64,000 nt of DNA. Origin: Spinacia oleracea (taxonomy: Eukaryota > Streptophyta > Magnoliopsida > Caryophyllales > Amaranthaceae). The notes under the pieces are model-generated. The model was given only the letters and a program-made list of their open reading frames with translations. It made no database searches and had not been told where the DNA came from. The first letter of the stretch is position 1. The number at the start of each line of letters is the position of its first letter. This document shows positions 1 through 13,813 of the stretch, in pieces. Both the position numbers and the translations under genes were made by a program. The stretch lies in NCBI RefSeq assembly GCF_020520425.1, contig NC_079487.1:125262385-125326384 (forward strand), given 5' to 3'.

Positions 1-88
1 GAGGCTATTACTTCTTACAAACGTACGTTAACTCTTTGTAACTGGTGAAGTGAGTGGACAAAATGAATGAATATAAGAATCAAGATAG

Positions 89-2438
89 CTACATGCCTAC
101 TTCCTCTTTCTCATCGACAACATGACGTACACTATCAACAACTTGCTTTACGGATAATGCTTCTTTTTCTATAGCATCAAACAGTAACAAGTGAGACTTT
201 AGCTTCTCTGAGAAAAACTTGAGCTTCCGATCTCTTGCTTCAATTGAACGTTTCATATCATATGTTGATTCCTGAACACCAACCAAAGATTTACTCAGTG
301 CATACTACCAAATCTCTCTGTATCCAACAGTATAGGGTGTCCATCTGGACTACAATACAAGTCAGGTTCAAAACATTACTAATAAGAAGAAAAATTCCAC
401 ATATACATGTAAAATAACAAATCTACAGAGCATTGCAGAAAACCCTTTTAATAATAACCGAAGTCAAGGGATTAGTATCATATGAAATTGACCAAAGTAT
501 CCAAGATATAGCCACACAGCCCACACTATCTTACAGGATAATAAGAAATAGTTGGAATTGATTGTCCTACTAAACATTGGACTTTCATAAGACTACAGAA
601 GAAAAGGAAGTGTGGGAGGGGGAATAGAGATTATTGGTGGTAAATAGGCAACCATTTATCTATTTAAATGACCCGGGTCATATCTCAAACCAACTTCAGG
701 TCGTATGGCAAATGCCATTTTCAAGGATCATCTAAAGAATTCATTATAATTCAGTTGAAAAGCTTATGATACTTGATAGCTTTGCTTGGAGAAAAAGTAT
801 TGTCCTGCATCCTAAGCCGGAAATGCAACACTCATAAGTGTGTGACCTCATAGATACATCACTAAGCTTGTAATACTTGCAGACTATACTTGCAGTATAG
901 TAGGTATAAGTGTCCATGTGCTTCTTAAATGAACTCACCCATAGCATAACATCTTGAAAAGCCATTAACGGCATTTTATGCAGAACTATTTTGCTCTCTT
1001 TAAGTTTTCGTGACAGCATGTGCATTATGCCAACTCACAATTTTCTCTGCATATCAACGTGAGCAAGAAATGGGGTAAACACTTGATAAAACCCAATATT
1101 ACAAATTTTAAACTCATCAAACAGAAAGGTCACTGTGAATGTAGTGACAGTCTTGTACTGAAAGGAGACGTCTGTTTTGCCTAGGAGAAAGAAAAAGTCA
1201 CATCATTTGCGAGGGGATGCTTATAGTTATAGCATTCTAGTGGCTTCATCAAATTTGCCAAGCTAGAATAAAAAAATATATACTAGTGGCTTCATCAACC
1301 TACTTATAGCATTCTTCTGAGTTATCCTACCAATCTCCAGTCTAATCGCCCAATGCAAATAACCAACTATTATCTGTCAGAAACACTTACATTTTTAGAA
1401 AACACTGCAACATTCTTGAGTAACATAATTATCCTCAATATTCGCAACTCCAACTTTCATCCTCTATCTTCATTTCTAATTCTATCCTTGAAGGTGTTCC
1501 CTCACAAGTCACAACCATCTCAACATATGCATCTCTGCTACTCCCATCTTCCTAATATGATCTTTCCAAAATTCCCAACATTCCAGACACATTCATACCC
1601 CTTTATGCACCATTTACTTGAATCTTCACTTTGCACATTCACTTAGATGATCAGTACTTTTGCTTTTAATTAATTTTAATTATAGTATTTAACCATTATT
1701 TGGCATGGTATCTACTATGTGTCTATAAATCTATAATTGATCAAGCAATAAAATTCATTAAGAAAATGGCTTAATTAACTCTTAAACAAATACTAAAAAC
1801 TCGCAATCAAAAGAAAACCTGATAGGCATTTACGAATTGCTCCCTTGATTGAAGAAGGCTTTGGATTGTGTCATTCAGTCCCTTTTGCTTGCTCTCAAGC
1901 AAAGCATTGTCGTTCTGGAGATAACTCACCTATCAAAACAACAATACTAATCAAAATTACAACCAGTATCTCTCACAGGAATTTCATCGAACAGTTGATG
2001 TGCAAAGTTCTGAAGAAAGAAAAAAAATCAAACCTTCCTTTCTAATTTCTGCCGTATTTCAATTGATGAAGCTAGTTCCGATTCCAATCCCTTCAATTTC
2101 CTCCCGAATTCCTCTTCTGATTGCTTCTGTTTCTGAAATTAAAACCATGGAAAATTAAACAACCATCATTTCAAAGCAGAAAGAGGAGCGAATTGAAGAA
2201 GAAATGAAATAGATTGAAAAACCTGATTTGAATGATGGAGTTGTTCTGTAGCAGATCGTTCTCTTTCCTGAATTGCGCAGAAGATGGAGATTAGAGAGGA
2301 GAAGAGAGAAGGAGGAGAAGGAGGAGAGAGAAAGCTTACTCGGAGATCTTTGACTTCGGAGATTAGGGCACGAAGCTGGAGTTTGAGTCTGGAGAGTTTC
2401 AGCAACTCCATTTTCCCTCCAAAATTGCTCTCTTCCAT
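89..2438 (-). CDS. Coiled-coil protein gene, five exons, function not recognised
   Basis: Exons on the minus strand are 2340-2438, 2223-2267, 2034-2132, 1819-1929 and 89-271; all introns are GT-AG and all junctions are phase 0. The joined product is 177-178 residues, starting MEESNFGGKMELL and ending EKEEVGM. It is rich in Glu, Lys, Leu, Gln and Ser with heptad-like spacing nearly throughout, so it should form a long alpha-helical coiled coil. I see no signal peptide, membrane segment or catalytic motif. The start is the first ATG of exon 1; a second in-frame ATG lies nine codons on. The final stop may be real, or the last exon may splice at GAA/GTAGGC and continue past the left edge of the window, so the C-terminus is uncertain. 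I do not recognise the family; a cytoskeletal, Golgi or kinetochore scaffold would fit equally well. Exon structure is confident, function unknown. Confidence 0.75.
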
Positions 2439-2499
2439 CTATCACTCGCCCTTAGTCTTTTACCTACGTTTACCGCCCAGAGGCGCGAAGCAAGGCTTG

Positions 2500-2770
2500 G
2501 TAATATTTCAGGAGCGGGTAACCCTTGTGGAGCGAGGCCCGATCTGACCCGGCGCGAAAAATTCCGGGCAGCACGGGCACAAAAAGCATAGACCGGTCCG
2601 GTACAATAAAAATATGCTAAATTTAGTAAATTTAAGTTTATGTATGATGCGTTTTGAAATTTTGGCCCAGCACGTCCCGACCTAATGCAAAGTGAGTTGG
2701 CGTATGCCGGACCCGTTCAGGCCACGGTCGTGAGCCCGAAATGGCCCACAACCATGTTTATCGAAGCACA
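2500..2770. mobile_element. Degenerate hAT-like remnant, GC-rich CCGG/GGCCC motifs
   Basis: A GC-rich patch in AT-rich DNA holds repeated CCGGTCCGG, GGCCC and CCCGACC motifs in both orientations, like the subterminal repeats of plant non-autonomous hAT elements. No clean ends or target duplication were found, so the limits are approximate. It lies just upstream of the coiled-coil gene's first exon. Confidence 0.4.
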
Positions 2771-3218
2771 TGGGATTGGGGTGCTCTCTAAAGTTTAGTG
2801 AGGAGTCATGGAACCGACTCGTATTGATATTATTAAGAGAAACCTGAACTTCATCTAAACCGAACTCGATTGACCTGAATTCGACCCGATTTAACTCCTT
2901 TAATATATTTCACATTATTGTCAAGTTTCACATTTTTTTTTAATTTTTTGGTACGACCTGTAACCAAACACGAACACAAACCATTAACTTGAATTACCAC
3001 CCCATTTAACGTGCCAAATTAAAAGTTGAAACATTGAGTCCCTTTCGTCCTCCACTTTGTAAGCAGAGCCCTCCTCGCATCCTCACGAGTAAGGTTAGTG
3101 TGAGTGATTTGGTTTACATACTTGAGATAGATGGGTAAAGCTTTGGCAATGTAAACAAGGTTAAGTCCCTAATGCTCTTTACCTAACTTGCTTAGATGAT
3201 CGTTGGCACCACACCATC
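2771..3218. other. Intergenic, no feature seen
   Basis: AT-rich intergenic DNA without a convincing exon, RNA gene or repeat end. Confidence 0.5.
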
Positions 3219-3226
3219 ATAAAGTG

Positions 3227-3678
3227 GAGGGCGTCAAAATCGCAGCCAGGCATGTATTATGAAATACATGCCATGGGCTTGTTTGTAATTTCCCAGCCAT
3301 TTTGAAATGGTTGAATAGTCAACCCCGTTTGCCAACTTGGATCCCGTTACTGCCAATTTTGTAATATGAATACCATTTTAAAATATTTAGCACCATTTTT
3401 GTGATATTAATACCACTTTATAAAATTTAGTACAAAACGAGTACCATTTAAGGAAAATGAATTTCATTTAGAAAAAGTTTAGTACCATTTTTGTAATACC
3501 AATACCATTTTTCTAATGAATTGCCAACTCAGCAATGCCAAGTCAGCACCCCGTTTTACAAGTGTACAATACCGTTTTACATTTCCCCCCAAAAATATTT
3601 ACCATTTAGATTTACCTTTTTATTTGGAGTTGGCATGTTTTTGCAAATACATACCTGGCATGTATTTGGACTTCCTCC
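3227..3678. mobile_element. hAT-like MITE, 452 bp
   Basis: The ends are imperfect inverted repeats about 32 bp long (left GAGGGCGTC..., right end reversed GGAGGAAGTC..., both reaching CCAGG(C/T)ATGTATT). The element is bracketed by ATAAAGTG at 3219-3226 and 3679-3686, a 7-8 bp target duplication typical of hAT transposons. The interior has several degenerate copies of a short motif with TACCATTTT and no coding capacity. Confidence 0.7.
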
Positions 3679-3861
3679 ATAAAGTGCCCGAGTAACATTT
3701 GATACCATCAAATATCCAATTCCCCATCATATAGAACTTCAACATCTAATGAAGTACTTTATTATTTTATGCATATTTGTACCAATTAAATTAAATTTCT
3801 CAACATGGTTTTGTAGTTTTTTTTAAATAATGAATTTATTTACATTAGCTCGAGTATAGTC

Positions 3862-3941
<80 letters not shown>
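3862..3941. repeat. (TTA)n microsatellite, about 80 bp
   Basis: Uninterrupted TTA/ATT triplets. It has no retroelement beside it, unlike the AAT arrays at 44949 and 47846. Confidence 0.95.
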
Positions 3942-3942
<1 letters not shown>

Positions 3943-4705
3943 GAATGAAAAGAATAGCTAAAAGAACATATAAAATGAAGAACATGTCTATAGAGGAGCT
4001 AAATTTGGTAAAGCGACACCCCTAATATCCCCATCTATTGTTCTGTTTAGCTCTATCGGAAAAGTCCCAAAGAAATGAAGCTTGCAAACTTGAGTTACAA
4101 TGTGATGTGCAAACCAATTTGCCGTCATTTACCTTCCAGATAAATATGAATTACCTTCACCTCTAATCGTTTTGTAGAGAGATTCACTTTTTTTTTAGAA
4201 ATTGTACTACGTATTAGTTAATAGCTTAGGTGATACACCAGGCCACTTATCATGTATATTAAAATCATTTTTTCTACGGAGTATTTAAATTAAGCGCGCA
4301 GAATAATATGTATTTTAATTTAGTGTTAGTTTAATATTGAATTTTACTTATTTTTAAGCATAATTAAACACAACGTTACTCAATCAACTAGTAGTCAATC
4401 ATATATGAGTACATTCATAGTCGTATGACTTGTAACTTGTAAGTTATGAGTCATACAAAACATACCCCATTTCCTCCCCCCCATGTCTCGTTAAGTACAA
4501 ATGAAACAGCTGGTTTTGTTCATCAAATTGTGTCATCAAATCTTCAAACTGGAAACTACATGAATCTATCCATCCCATCGCAAGAATATGCAAGTTTTGA
4601 ATTATTGAGATGGTAAGGTCCATGAGTACACCATGAAACATTAATATTACTCCGAGAGCAACCCGACCGACGACCGACCTGCTTGCCAACTCTAAGTATG
4701 GAGCA
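3942..4705. other. Intergenic, no feature seen
   Basis: AT-rich sequence with short ORFs only; none has a recognisable domain or plausible splice context. Confidence 0.5.
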
Positions 4706-4785
4706 TTATCCTACCTAAAGTCCTAAACTATTAATGTGGCCCTAAGTCTCAATTTATGCCCAAGTAAAGAAAACAGGACGGGCTA
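4706..4785 (+). repeat. 80-bp direct repeat, left copy
   Basis: Matches 6592-6671 over about 80 bp with one clear mismatch. The two copies bracket the Helitron-like block. The right copy continues into the RPS13 promoter region, so it is probably the ancestral one. Confidence 0.85.
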
Positions 4786-6591
4786 TATAATTAAAAAAAA
4801 TCAAAGCCCTCTTATCAAAAAATAAGGTCGGGTCCAGCCATCTAAGGCTATGTTTGACACGCACATGTGATGAGGGGGGATGAAAATAAATTTTTCTATG
4901 TATCCTTATTTGTTGTTTTAATAAATAAGACACCGAATGGGGAACTAACAAATTTATCCATCATTAGTTTTAATTAGAAGAATTTATAATTGCTATATGT
5001 GTCCAAAGTATAATGTAATTAGACAATCAAATTGTCAGATACTTTAGAATAGAGTTGGGTCCAGCCATCTGGGGTTAGGTTTGGCACATGTTATGAATAG
5101 GGAGGAAAAAAAATTGTCTATGTACCCCTAATTGTTTTTTTTTTAATAAATAAGACACTAAATGAGACAATAACAAATTTACCCATCATTAATTTTAGGA
5201 AAATTTGTCAGAAAGGACCTTTTAAAACACAAAAATTGTGAGAAAAGACATTTTTTAAAAAAAGTTGTGAAATGAGGCCCAATTCAATTTTTTTGTTGTG
5301 AGTAAGGACCAAATATGATTTTTCGGTGGTCAAATTTGCGCAACCCATTTTCTTGTTGGGAATTTTCGTACGAGGTTACATTAAAAGCCCCAATTTTTTT
5401 GCTCAAATTTCTCCAATTTTTGGAATCTTTAAATTAGGGTTCTTGAGCTTAATTTTTCTAATTTAAAGATTCAAAAAGTTGGAGAAATTTGAGCAAAATT
5501 TTTGGGGCTTTTAGTGGTACCTTGTACGAAAATGCTTGACAAGCAAATGGGTTGCGCGAATTTGGTTAATTTCAACTGAAAAGAAGAAATTCGTGGTCTT
5601 AAGGGGGAAGAAAATGGCAGAGGCTCGAGGAGAGAGAGTCGGATTTTTTTTTTAAAAACCTGAAAATGTTAGATTGGGTAGTAAAAGGGGTGGCAGAAAA
5701 TATTGGAGGGAAATTTAAAAAATAATATTTTTTGGTTAAAAAATGACACAAGTGCAGGTCAACGCCGGAAATCAGTCGTTGACCACCGGAAAATCACATT
5801 TGGTCCTTATTCACAACAAAAAACTTAAATTGGGCCTCATTTCACAACTTTTTTTTTAAAAGGTCCTTTCTCACAATTTTGTGCTTTAAAAGGTCTTTTC
5901 TGACAAATTTTCCTTAATTTTAATTAGGAAAAATATCTATAAGCTATATATGTCCAAAATATAATGTAACAAGACAACCAAATTTTCAAATATTCTTAGA
6001 CTTTTAAAATTCAAAACTCTTATAAAAAAATAATGTCGGGCCCCGTCGTCTAGGGCTTGGTTTGAGGAGGATGTGGATTCACAGACGGGTGATGAAGCGG
6101 GGTTAATTTTATTTTCCTCTCTCTAAACGGGGATTTGGACGGGGATGAATATCGTAATTATCGTGGTGAGAATTTTGGCAGCTAAAGGTGTTGAGGGACC
6201 AACCTCACCCTACTTCGAAGTTATCTCTAGCTATCTGAATAAAGTATATGGTGGGGTAGGTGTTAAATGATCGGGTAATGATGTAGATTATAGGGGAGTA
6301 TTAAGTGGGTATGACTATCGAAATAAAGCTAGAGAGGAAGTGAATACATTTATGTTTGACCTGAATTGTGAAAGGGGAAAAACGTAAATTTATCTATGTA
6401 CTTATTTATTTATTTTGAATTTGTTAAATAAATAAAACACGGAATGAAGGCAGTAACAGATCTATCCATCATTAGTTTAATAAGGAGATTTCCCATAAGC
6501 TCCATTTTGATGATAAGTGTCTATAGTTAATTTAGAGATGCAAATTTAATATTCATATCACAATTCGTGCATCGCACGGGTACTATACTAG
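4786..6591 (+). mobile_element. Helitron-like non-autonomous block with repeat trimer
   Basis: The right end has the Helitron 3' signature: a hairpin CGTGC-ATC-GCACG at 6566-6578, nine bases, then CTAG at 6588-6591 followed by T. The interior holds three degenerate units beginning near 4828, 5046 and 6021, each with a variant of GTCGGGTCCAGCCATCT. The second unit is interrupted by the foldback MULE at 5198-5913. No Rep/helicase coding is present. The left end (5'-TC) could not be fixed, so the start is approximate. The last 431 bp recur at 36145-36575. Confidence 0.6.
5198..5913. mobile_element. Foldback MULE (Mutator-like), non-autonomous, 716 bp
   Basis: Long terminal inverted repeats of about 140 bp start GGAAAATTTGTCAGAAA and end with its reverse complement. 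A perfect 9-bp target duplication TTAATTTTA lies at 5189-5197 and 5914-5922, the hallmark of Mutator-like elements. A second inner inverted repeat (about 5388-5438 against 5459-5505) makes most of the element one large potential hairpin. No transposase coding is seen. Confidence 0.85.
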
Positions 6592-6671
6592 TTATCCTAC
6601 CTAAAGTCCTAAACTATTAATGTGGGCCTAAGTCTCAATTTATGCCCAAGTAAAGAAAACAGGACGGGCTA
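6592..6671 (+). repeat. 80-bp direct repeat, right copy
   Basis: Partner of 4706-4785; it starts immediately after the Helitron-like CTAG terminus. Confidence 0.85.
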
Positions 6672-6837
6672 AGCCCAGATAAGAAATCTAATAAATCAGA
6701 GCCGTTCATCTCTAGGGTTTATCAATCAATATATGTTAAGCCTACCTTTTCGGTTTCAACCCTTCTCTGTTTTGTCTCAGTTGCTCTCTCTTCCTCGCTA
6801 GGGTTTTCCTCGCTCTATCTCCTCTCGTCGATCGGAG
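6623..6837 (+). promoter_or_regulatory. Distal promoter and leader-exon-like module
   Basis: Contains a site II element TGGGCC (6623-6628), a telo-box TAGGGTTT (6713-6720) and a second TAGGGTTT (6799-6806). A pyrimidine-rich leader-like stretch follows, ending at a good splice donor (GGAG/GTACGT, exon end 6837). Site II plus telo-box is the usual promoter combination of plant ribosomal protein and snoRNA genes. No coding exon follows before RPS13, so it may supply a non-coding first exon for RPS13 or be a leftover 5' end. Confidence 0.55.
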
Positions 6838-7929
6838 GTACGTAATCTCACTTCACCTCTCTCCTTCTTTCGACTGTTTTGTTTCCTTCAATTTTGGTAA
6901 TGATTTTGGGTTTTATGGTTTAGCTTTTTTGATAACATTTGTGATTGATTGTTTTTTTTTATGTTTCTGAAATCATTTGTTTGTGTATCAATTTTATGCT
7001 TGAAGTCTCCTTTGTGTAGAGATCAGGGAATTCAACTTTATACCATATTTATCTGAGCTTGTTAGTTGCAGTCTTGCAGATGAGCTTTAAATTATAACGT
7101 ATCGTACTCTATTAGAAAATATGAGTTCGGCAAATTGTTGGATGTGGAAAGCCATTGATAACTTGATACACATTGGACTCTTAGAGTACTGTTCTTTGAT
7201 CCGTGTCTGTAAATTACTGTTGCTGGAGGTATCTAGCGCTTTGAATAGCAATGCCTCAATCCATGATTTGATGTTTTGGGGATTAAGGGGGTAATGGGAA
7301 CAGTTTCAATTCTAATAAAGCTCGAATAGGTAAAACCTTATTTCAATTCTAATCTATTAGATGAAGATGAACTATACTGGGTACTTTATTTCATACACTG
7401 ATGTCAATAAGCTACAATCTTTCGAATTTTCGACACTGGAACACGGGACTATATTACTCGGTAGCAAATCGTTATGGTTTAAAACTTTAAATCACATTAT
7501 TAAAACACTTCCCAGCTTTTACAAGAACAATGCAATTGAATAACACCTAAGAATCTCATCAAAAGCAGAAGAAACAGAAAATGTGAAGGCTTCCTTTGAT
7601 GCAACAACTACCTTTTCCTTTCTCAGCTTTAAATTGAAAGCTCTTTATTTTCTTATTACTAATATGATATCTACAAGTTGTTGTATGAGTGAACATTATG
7701 TGAGCTTTTTCCAGTGAGTTTATGTTTTGAGAAGTTTAAATTGTTGGTTTACACTGCAGTTAAATCCATTTCACTTGCAAGTTTATGTGTTGAGAATATT
7801 GCTTGATCAGCTTCCTTTCTGGTAGATGTGAATGTCTCCTGTTGTGCAAAGACCTAGGCCTTTATTAGTTATAAATTGGTAGCTCTGATTTTCTTACTAG
7901 TTAATAAAAAAACGCAAGAAAAATAATCA
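6838..7929 (+). other. Non-coding region between the two RPS13 promoter modules
   Basis: AT-rich, intron-like sequence with no convincing ORF. I looked for C/D-box snoRNA motifs (TGATGA with CTGA) and found no paired set. If the distal module is used this is a leader intron. Confidence 0.5.
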
Positions 7930-8156
7930 TGGGCCTCCCCTCATGGACCAAATCCAACCTTTGAAAGGCAAACCCAAAAACCCACGAAGGCTGGAAATAT
8001 TTCGTGTATATTAATCCAACTACGTGAATGAACCACTGAAATGCTGGGAAAAATCTAATCTAGGGTTTATTTTTCAGTGTGCGTCGTCAGAGTAAGAAGC
8101 CGCCGCCGTAGCGCCACCCAAACTAGGATCGATTACTCCTTACCTACGCCGTCACC
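7930..8156 (+). promoter_or_regulatory. Proximal RPS13 promoter and 5' leader
   Basis: Site II element TGGGCC at 7930-7935 and telo-box TAGGGTTT at 8061-8068, 89 bases before the RPS13 start codon. A GC-rich leader with CCGCCGCCG follows. This copy lacks 15 nt (a CAG-rich tract) that the other two copies have in the leader. Confidence 0.75.
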
Positions 8157-10319
<2,163 letters not shown>

Positions 10320-10870
10320 GCATCTGGTTTTGTTTCGGATCCATTGAAGTAGAAGAAATGCCAGCTTCAGGCTGAACATGTTGTTTTGCAATTCGCTGTA
10401 TGGAGTTCTAGAACTAGTATAATATCTCGTCTAAAATTATGGTTTCAAATTTTGTTTTTCTAAGTGCTCTAGGAATCAGAGATTTGCTTGCATGTCTTGG
10501 TAATATTTTCACAATGAAGGCATTTAATTTTGAGTGTTGGAATCCTTTAATTCAATTAAGTGTTTTAATTTAGGTTGTCTGAGTAAAATACCCTCAGCAG
10601 CCCAGTGTCGCGCAAGTGATTGAATTTCCTGTTTTTTTTGAGAAAATTGTTGGAGCAACATGTACAGGTAGGTGTGTTTTAATTGCAAACTAAAACTTGA
10701 ACTCTTGCAAAGTTATAGCGGTGCAGTTAGAGTACTTCAAGTTAGCAAATGAACGATGTTTGATGAATGGGATTACTGCAACGTATCAGTGTGCGTGGAA
10801 TAGCTTTACCGGCTTTTCCAACTGTGCAAGCTGCATCACAAGATGTTTGTAAGAAAGATCGGAAGCATTG

Positions 10871-11020
10871 TGTAGGCATCGGTATTGTTACATCTTGTAG
10901 GCATCGGTATTGTTACATCTTGTAGGCATCGGTATTGTTACATCTTGTAGGCATCGGTATTGTTACATCTTGTAGGCATCGGTATTGTTACATCTTGTAG
11001 GCATCAGTATTGATTCATCG
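10871..11020 (+). repeat. 25-bp minisatellite, five units plus a variant
   Basis: The unit begins TGTAGGCATCGGTATTG; five identical units (10871-10995) are followed by one diverged unit. The duplicate block has only two units plus the variant. Confidence 0.93.
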
Positions 11021-11105
11021 TTTAGGCTTTGCTTCTCGGCATCACCAATAGTAAATCAAAATATGTTCGGTATAATCATTTTCTAAAACAGTTAATGGGT
11101 ACAGT

Positions 11106-11928
11106 TAGGACTATGCACTGGTCCAGATCCGGTCCGGACCGGAACCAGAATGTCTAAAATCCAGAATCTGAATTTTTCCGTGTCCGGAGACCGGTCCTAA
11201 ATTATTCTGGACAAGACCGGTCCTATCCTGAAAATTCCGGGCCGGATCTAGACCGATTTGTCCGGTTTTTGTAACTTTTGCAATCTTTTCCATTTATAAA
11301 GCAAAATAATAATGAGTAATTGTCAATTAGTCTAAAATACCGTAGCTAAAATAATATTAGTCTATAATGAAACAAACACCTTGTCGTTGTCTCCCAACAC
11401 AAACCATGAAACCACTCTACATCTTTGATTCCCAGCCTCAATGGCTTAGAAATAATCTAGCCATACAGTGCCTCTCATCTCGGATTTGTTGTACCAAATC
11501 TTGATGTATTCTTTTCTACCTTCCCATAAGTTAGATACCCACCTATGCCGAATAGTCGAATACTTGTGTGATATGTTCGTCGTCCGGCCGTTGACGACTC
11601 TGATTGTGAAAGTGATAGATGATGGAAGTGTTACCGTTGTGATATCTGGTGGTCGACTGGTGCGACCGTCCGAATGTGAGATCTATAATTGAGGGACGGA
11701 GGAGGGTAGAGAATGAGGAGGAGAGAGAATGAGAGGAGGGAGGCTGCATTAACAGCTGCCAAACACAAAAAATGTTCTTTTTTAAAAAAAATTATTGTCC
11801 GGTCCTGTCCTAAATCCGGGTTGTCTACATTTTGAGGTCCGGTGTCCGGTCCTGAATCCATCGGTCCGGACAATTCAGGTCCGGTTCCGGATCGGATTCA
11901 GGACCCGTTCAAATTTTGCACACCCCTA
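11106..11928. mobile_element. hAT-like MITE, 823 bp, copy 1
   Basis: Bracketed by 8-bp sequences GGTACAGT (11098-11105) and GGTACCGT (11929-11936), one mismatch. The ends are TAGGACTATGCA and TGCACACCCCTA, short imperfect inverted repeats, with many GGTCCGG/CCGGACC motifs just inside both ends, as in plant non-autonomous hAT elements. No transposase is encoded. It was present before the block duplicated. Confidence 0.85.
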
Positions 11929-11936
11929 GGTACCGT

Positions 11937-12601
11937 AGTTCGCCAAGTGTAATGAATTTCACTCCTTTCTCTCTCCCCTTTCCAGTTAAATTTTGCCATC
12001 ACATTTGGTTTCTACTTTCTATTTTCAATCTTTTCCTCTTTCTCTCTCCTCCTTTCACCGCGTTTCTGCCCTCTCGCGATTTACCGGAAGAGCTCTGGTG
12101 TTGATTAACCTCTCGACATATGTTATGTTAGGTTTTACTCTAATTTGTGGTTCGTTTCCTTTTTTGTATTGAATTTTATTGGTAGCTAAAATAGTGAAAT
12201 GTTTGATTTATTCTTGAAATTCCGGGTTGCTAATTTATTCTTCTTACTCGCTGGCTTCGAGCTCAGGCTCCACTTTATGCGAATCGATCTTCTGTTGGAG
12301 AAGGTAATTTTCTATCAATACAATTATTTCCAAATTTGTTGGGTTTGTTTTTCCCCCAAATTTTGTGTTCTTAGGGTTTGACTTCAGTACATTGTTGATT
12401 AATGAAATGATTACATGAATAATAATTCATGCACGATTTTTTGTGTAACTTGGATTCGGAAAAAAACGATGAATTTTGATCTCCTAAATTAAACACGATA
12501 AAATTAAGAAATGAAAGATGTATTTTTTTGCTCTGTTTTGTGTTTATCCCAACTCCATTCTATGCACTTATTAAACAAATTTCTTTGATGTCATCTTCAA
12601 T
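11937..12601 (+). other. Leader-like sequence, possible orphan 5' UTR exon
   Basis: A pyrimidine-rich stretch resembling a plant 5' leader (about 11950-12100) and a second stretch ending at a donor-like GAGAAG/GTAATT near 12302 are present, with no coding exon following. It may be the decapitated start of a gene lost when the block was cut at 12601. Confidence 0.25.
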
Positions 12602-13813
12602 AATGATGCCAGTCATTCAGGTCTATTACAGGCCAGGTAGGGTCTGATTCAAAAAAAAAAAATCCGAGTTGTTTAAAAGAGATAAAGTCAAATTTTAAGA
12701 TGACAAAATTAGGTTCATAATTCAATATTTTCAAGTCGGTTTTGAGGCGACAATTTCAATCAATCCCCTTGTCTATAAAGACGGCTGGGTCATGCCTTGT
12801 GCTAACCCTTCAGTCTTAGGCCTGGTCCACACCCAACCCACTAGCTAAGTGTCGTGCCTGACAAAAGATCTCAAAACAAAGGCCCAAACAAGATCCAAGA
12901 CCACGTGCCACTTATCAAACCTTCATATTCATATTACACTTTGCAGACTCATTGGCAGTCATAAGTTTGTGCACAACTCCGTTGTTGCAGAGATGAGTTA
13001 CACCACTCAATTGAAACATTCTCACCAAACTAATCCTATGTGTAGCAGACTAGCAGCGCGTCTTGGTTAATAAAAAATTTTACTGTTAAAGAATTGAGCA
13101 TGGAAACATGATTAGATTTTGAATAATAATTTGTTTAAGGAGGTATGGTTATAGAATACCAGGTTTTAGCAACTCCTTGAATTTAGGGCATTGGTACTTC
13201 CATTCTATTTTTGTTGCTGCTGATGGAATCCAATGTTTGATTACTTTGATTATAGGTGAAACCATACAAGCTTAGTTTATGTGCTTTTAGACTGTAATGC
13301 TGGTTAAATCTGTGTGCCCTCCCTCTTCTCTGTCATTTTCCCAGTCAAGTTCATAAATCATCGCTTTATTTCTGCTTGCATACATTTATGAAGTGGTAAT
13401 TTTCCATGTAGCAAGTTTTGCTTTATTTCTGTTTGGTATGAATGTTGGAAAGGGAGCGGAATGGAAACAAATAAGAAGGGAAAGGGTAAGGTTAAGTATT
13501 ACCATTATTGATTGTTTGGTATATCCTAGAAAAGGAATCGCTTATACAAGTTTCCCTTACTTGATGTTTGGTAAGTAACAAGGAAAGTAATAAATTTTGT
13601 AGTGTATATTCTACATCATACATGTACAATAGAAAAGATAACAAAGTACTGTTGCTGGTTATAAAAATAATGCTGCTTGGCATAAAAATACTATTGTTGC
13701 TGCTGTTATAAAACAAGTTGTATATCCAAGTAATCCTTAAAACAAGCTAAAGTACAGTCCTGTTGGTAACAACTACTCACAAGCTGTATAATCCATATGA
13801 ACTGTCAACTGTG
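12602..13813. other. Intergenic outside the duplicated block
   Basis: Holds a stretch (about 13425-13570) with GTTTGGTATGAA-type motifs like those near 18520-18595 in the opposite orientation; these may be two ends of one transposon split by the LINE. No gene is seen. Confidence 0.35.

Noticed and set aside
3862-3941. Possible insertion site of a second AAT-targeting retroelement (also 52931-52966)
   Set aside because: No retroelement sequence adjoins either array.
10871-11020. CRISPR-like array
   Set aside because: Head-to-tail 25-bp units without spacers in a plant genome; it is a minisatellite.
11468-11692. 74-codon ORF (also at 41270) inside the hAT-like MITE
   Set aside because: No domain, and the two copies differ without any sign of constraint.
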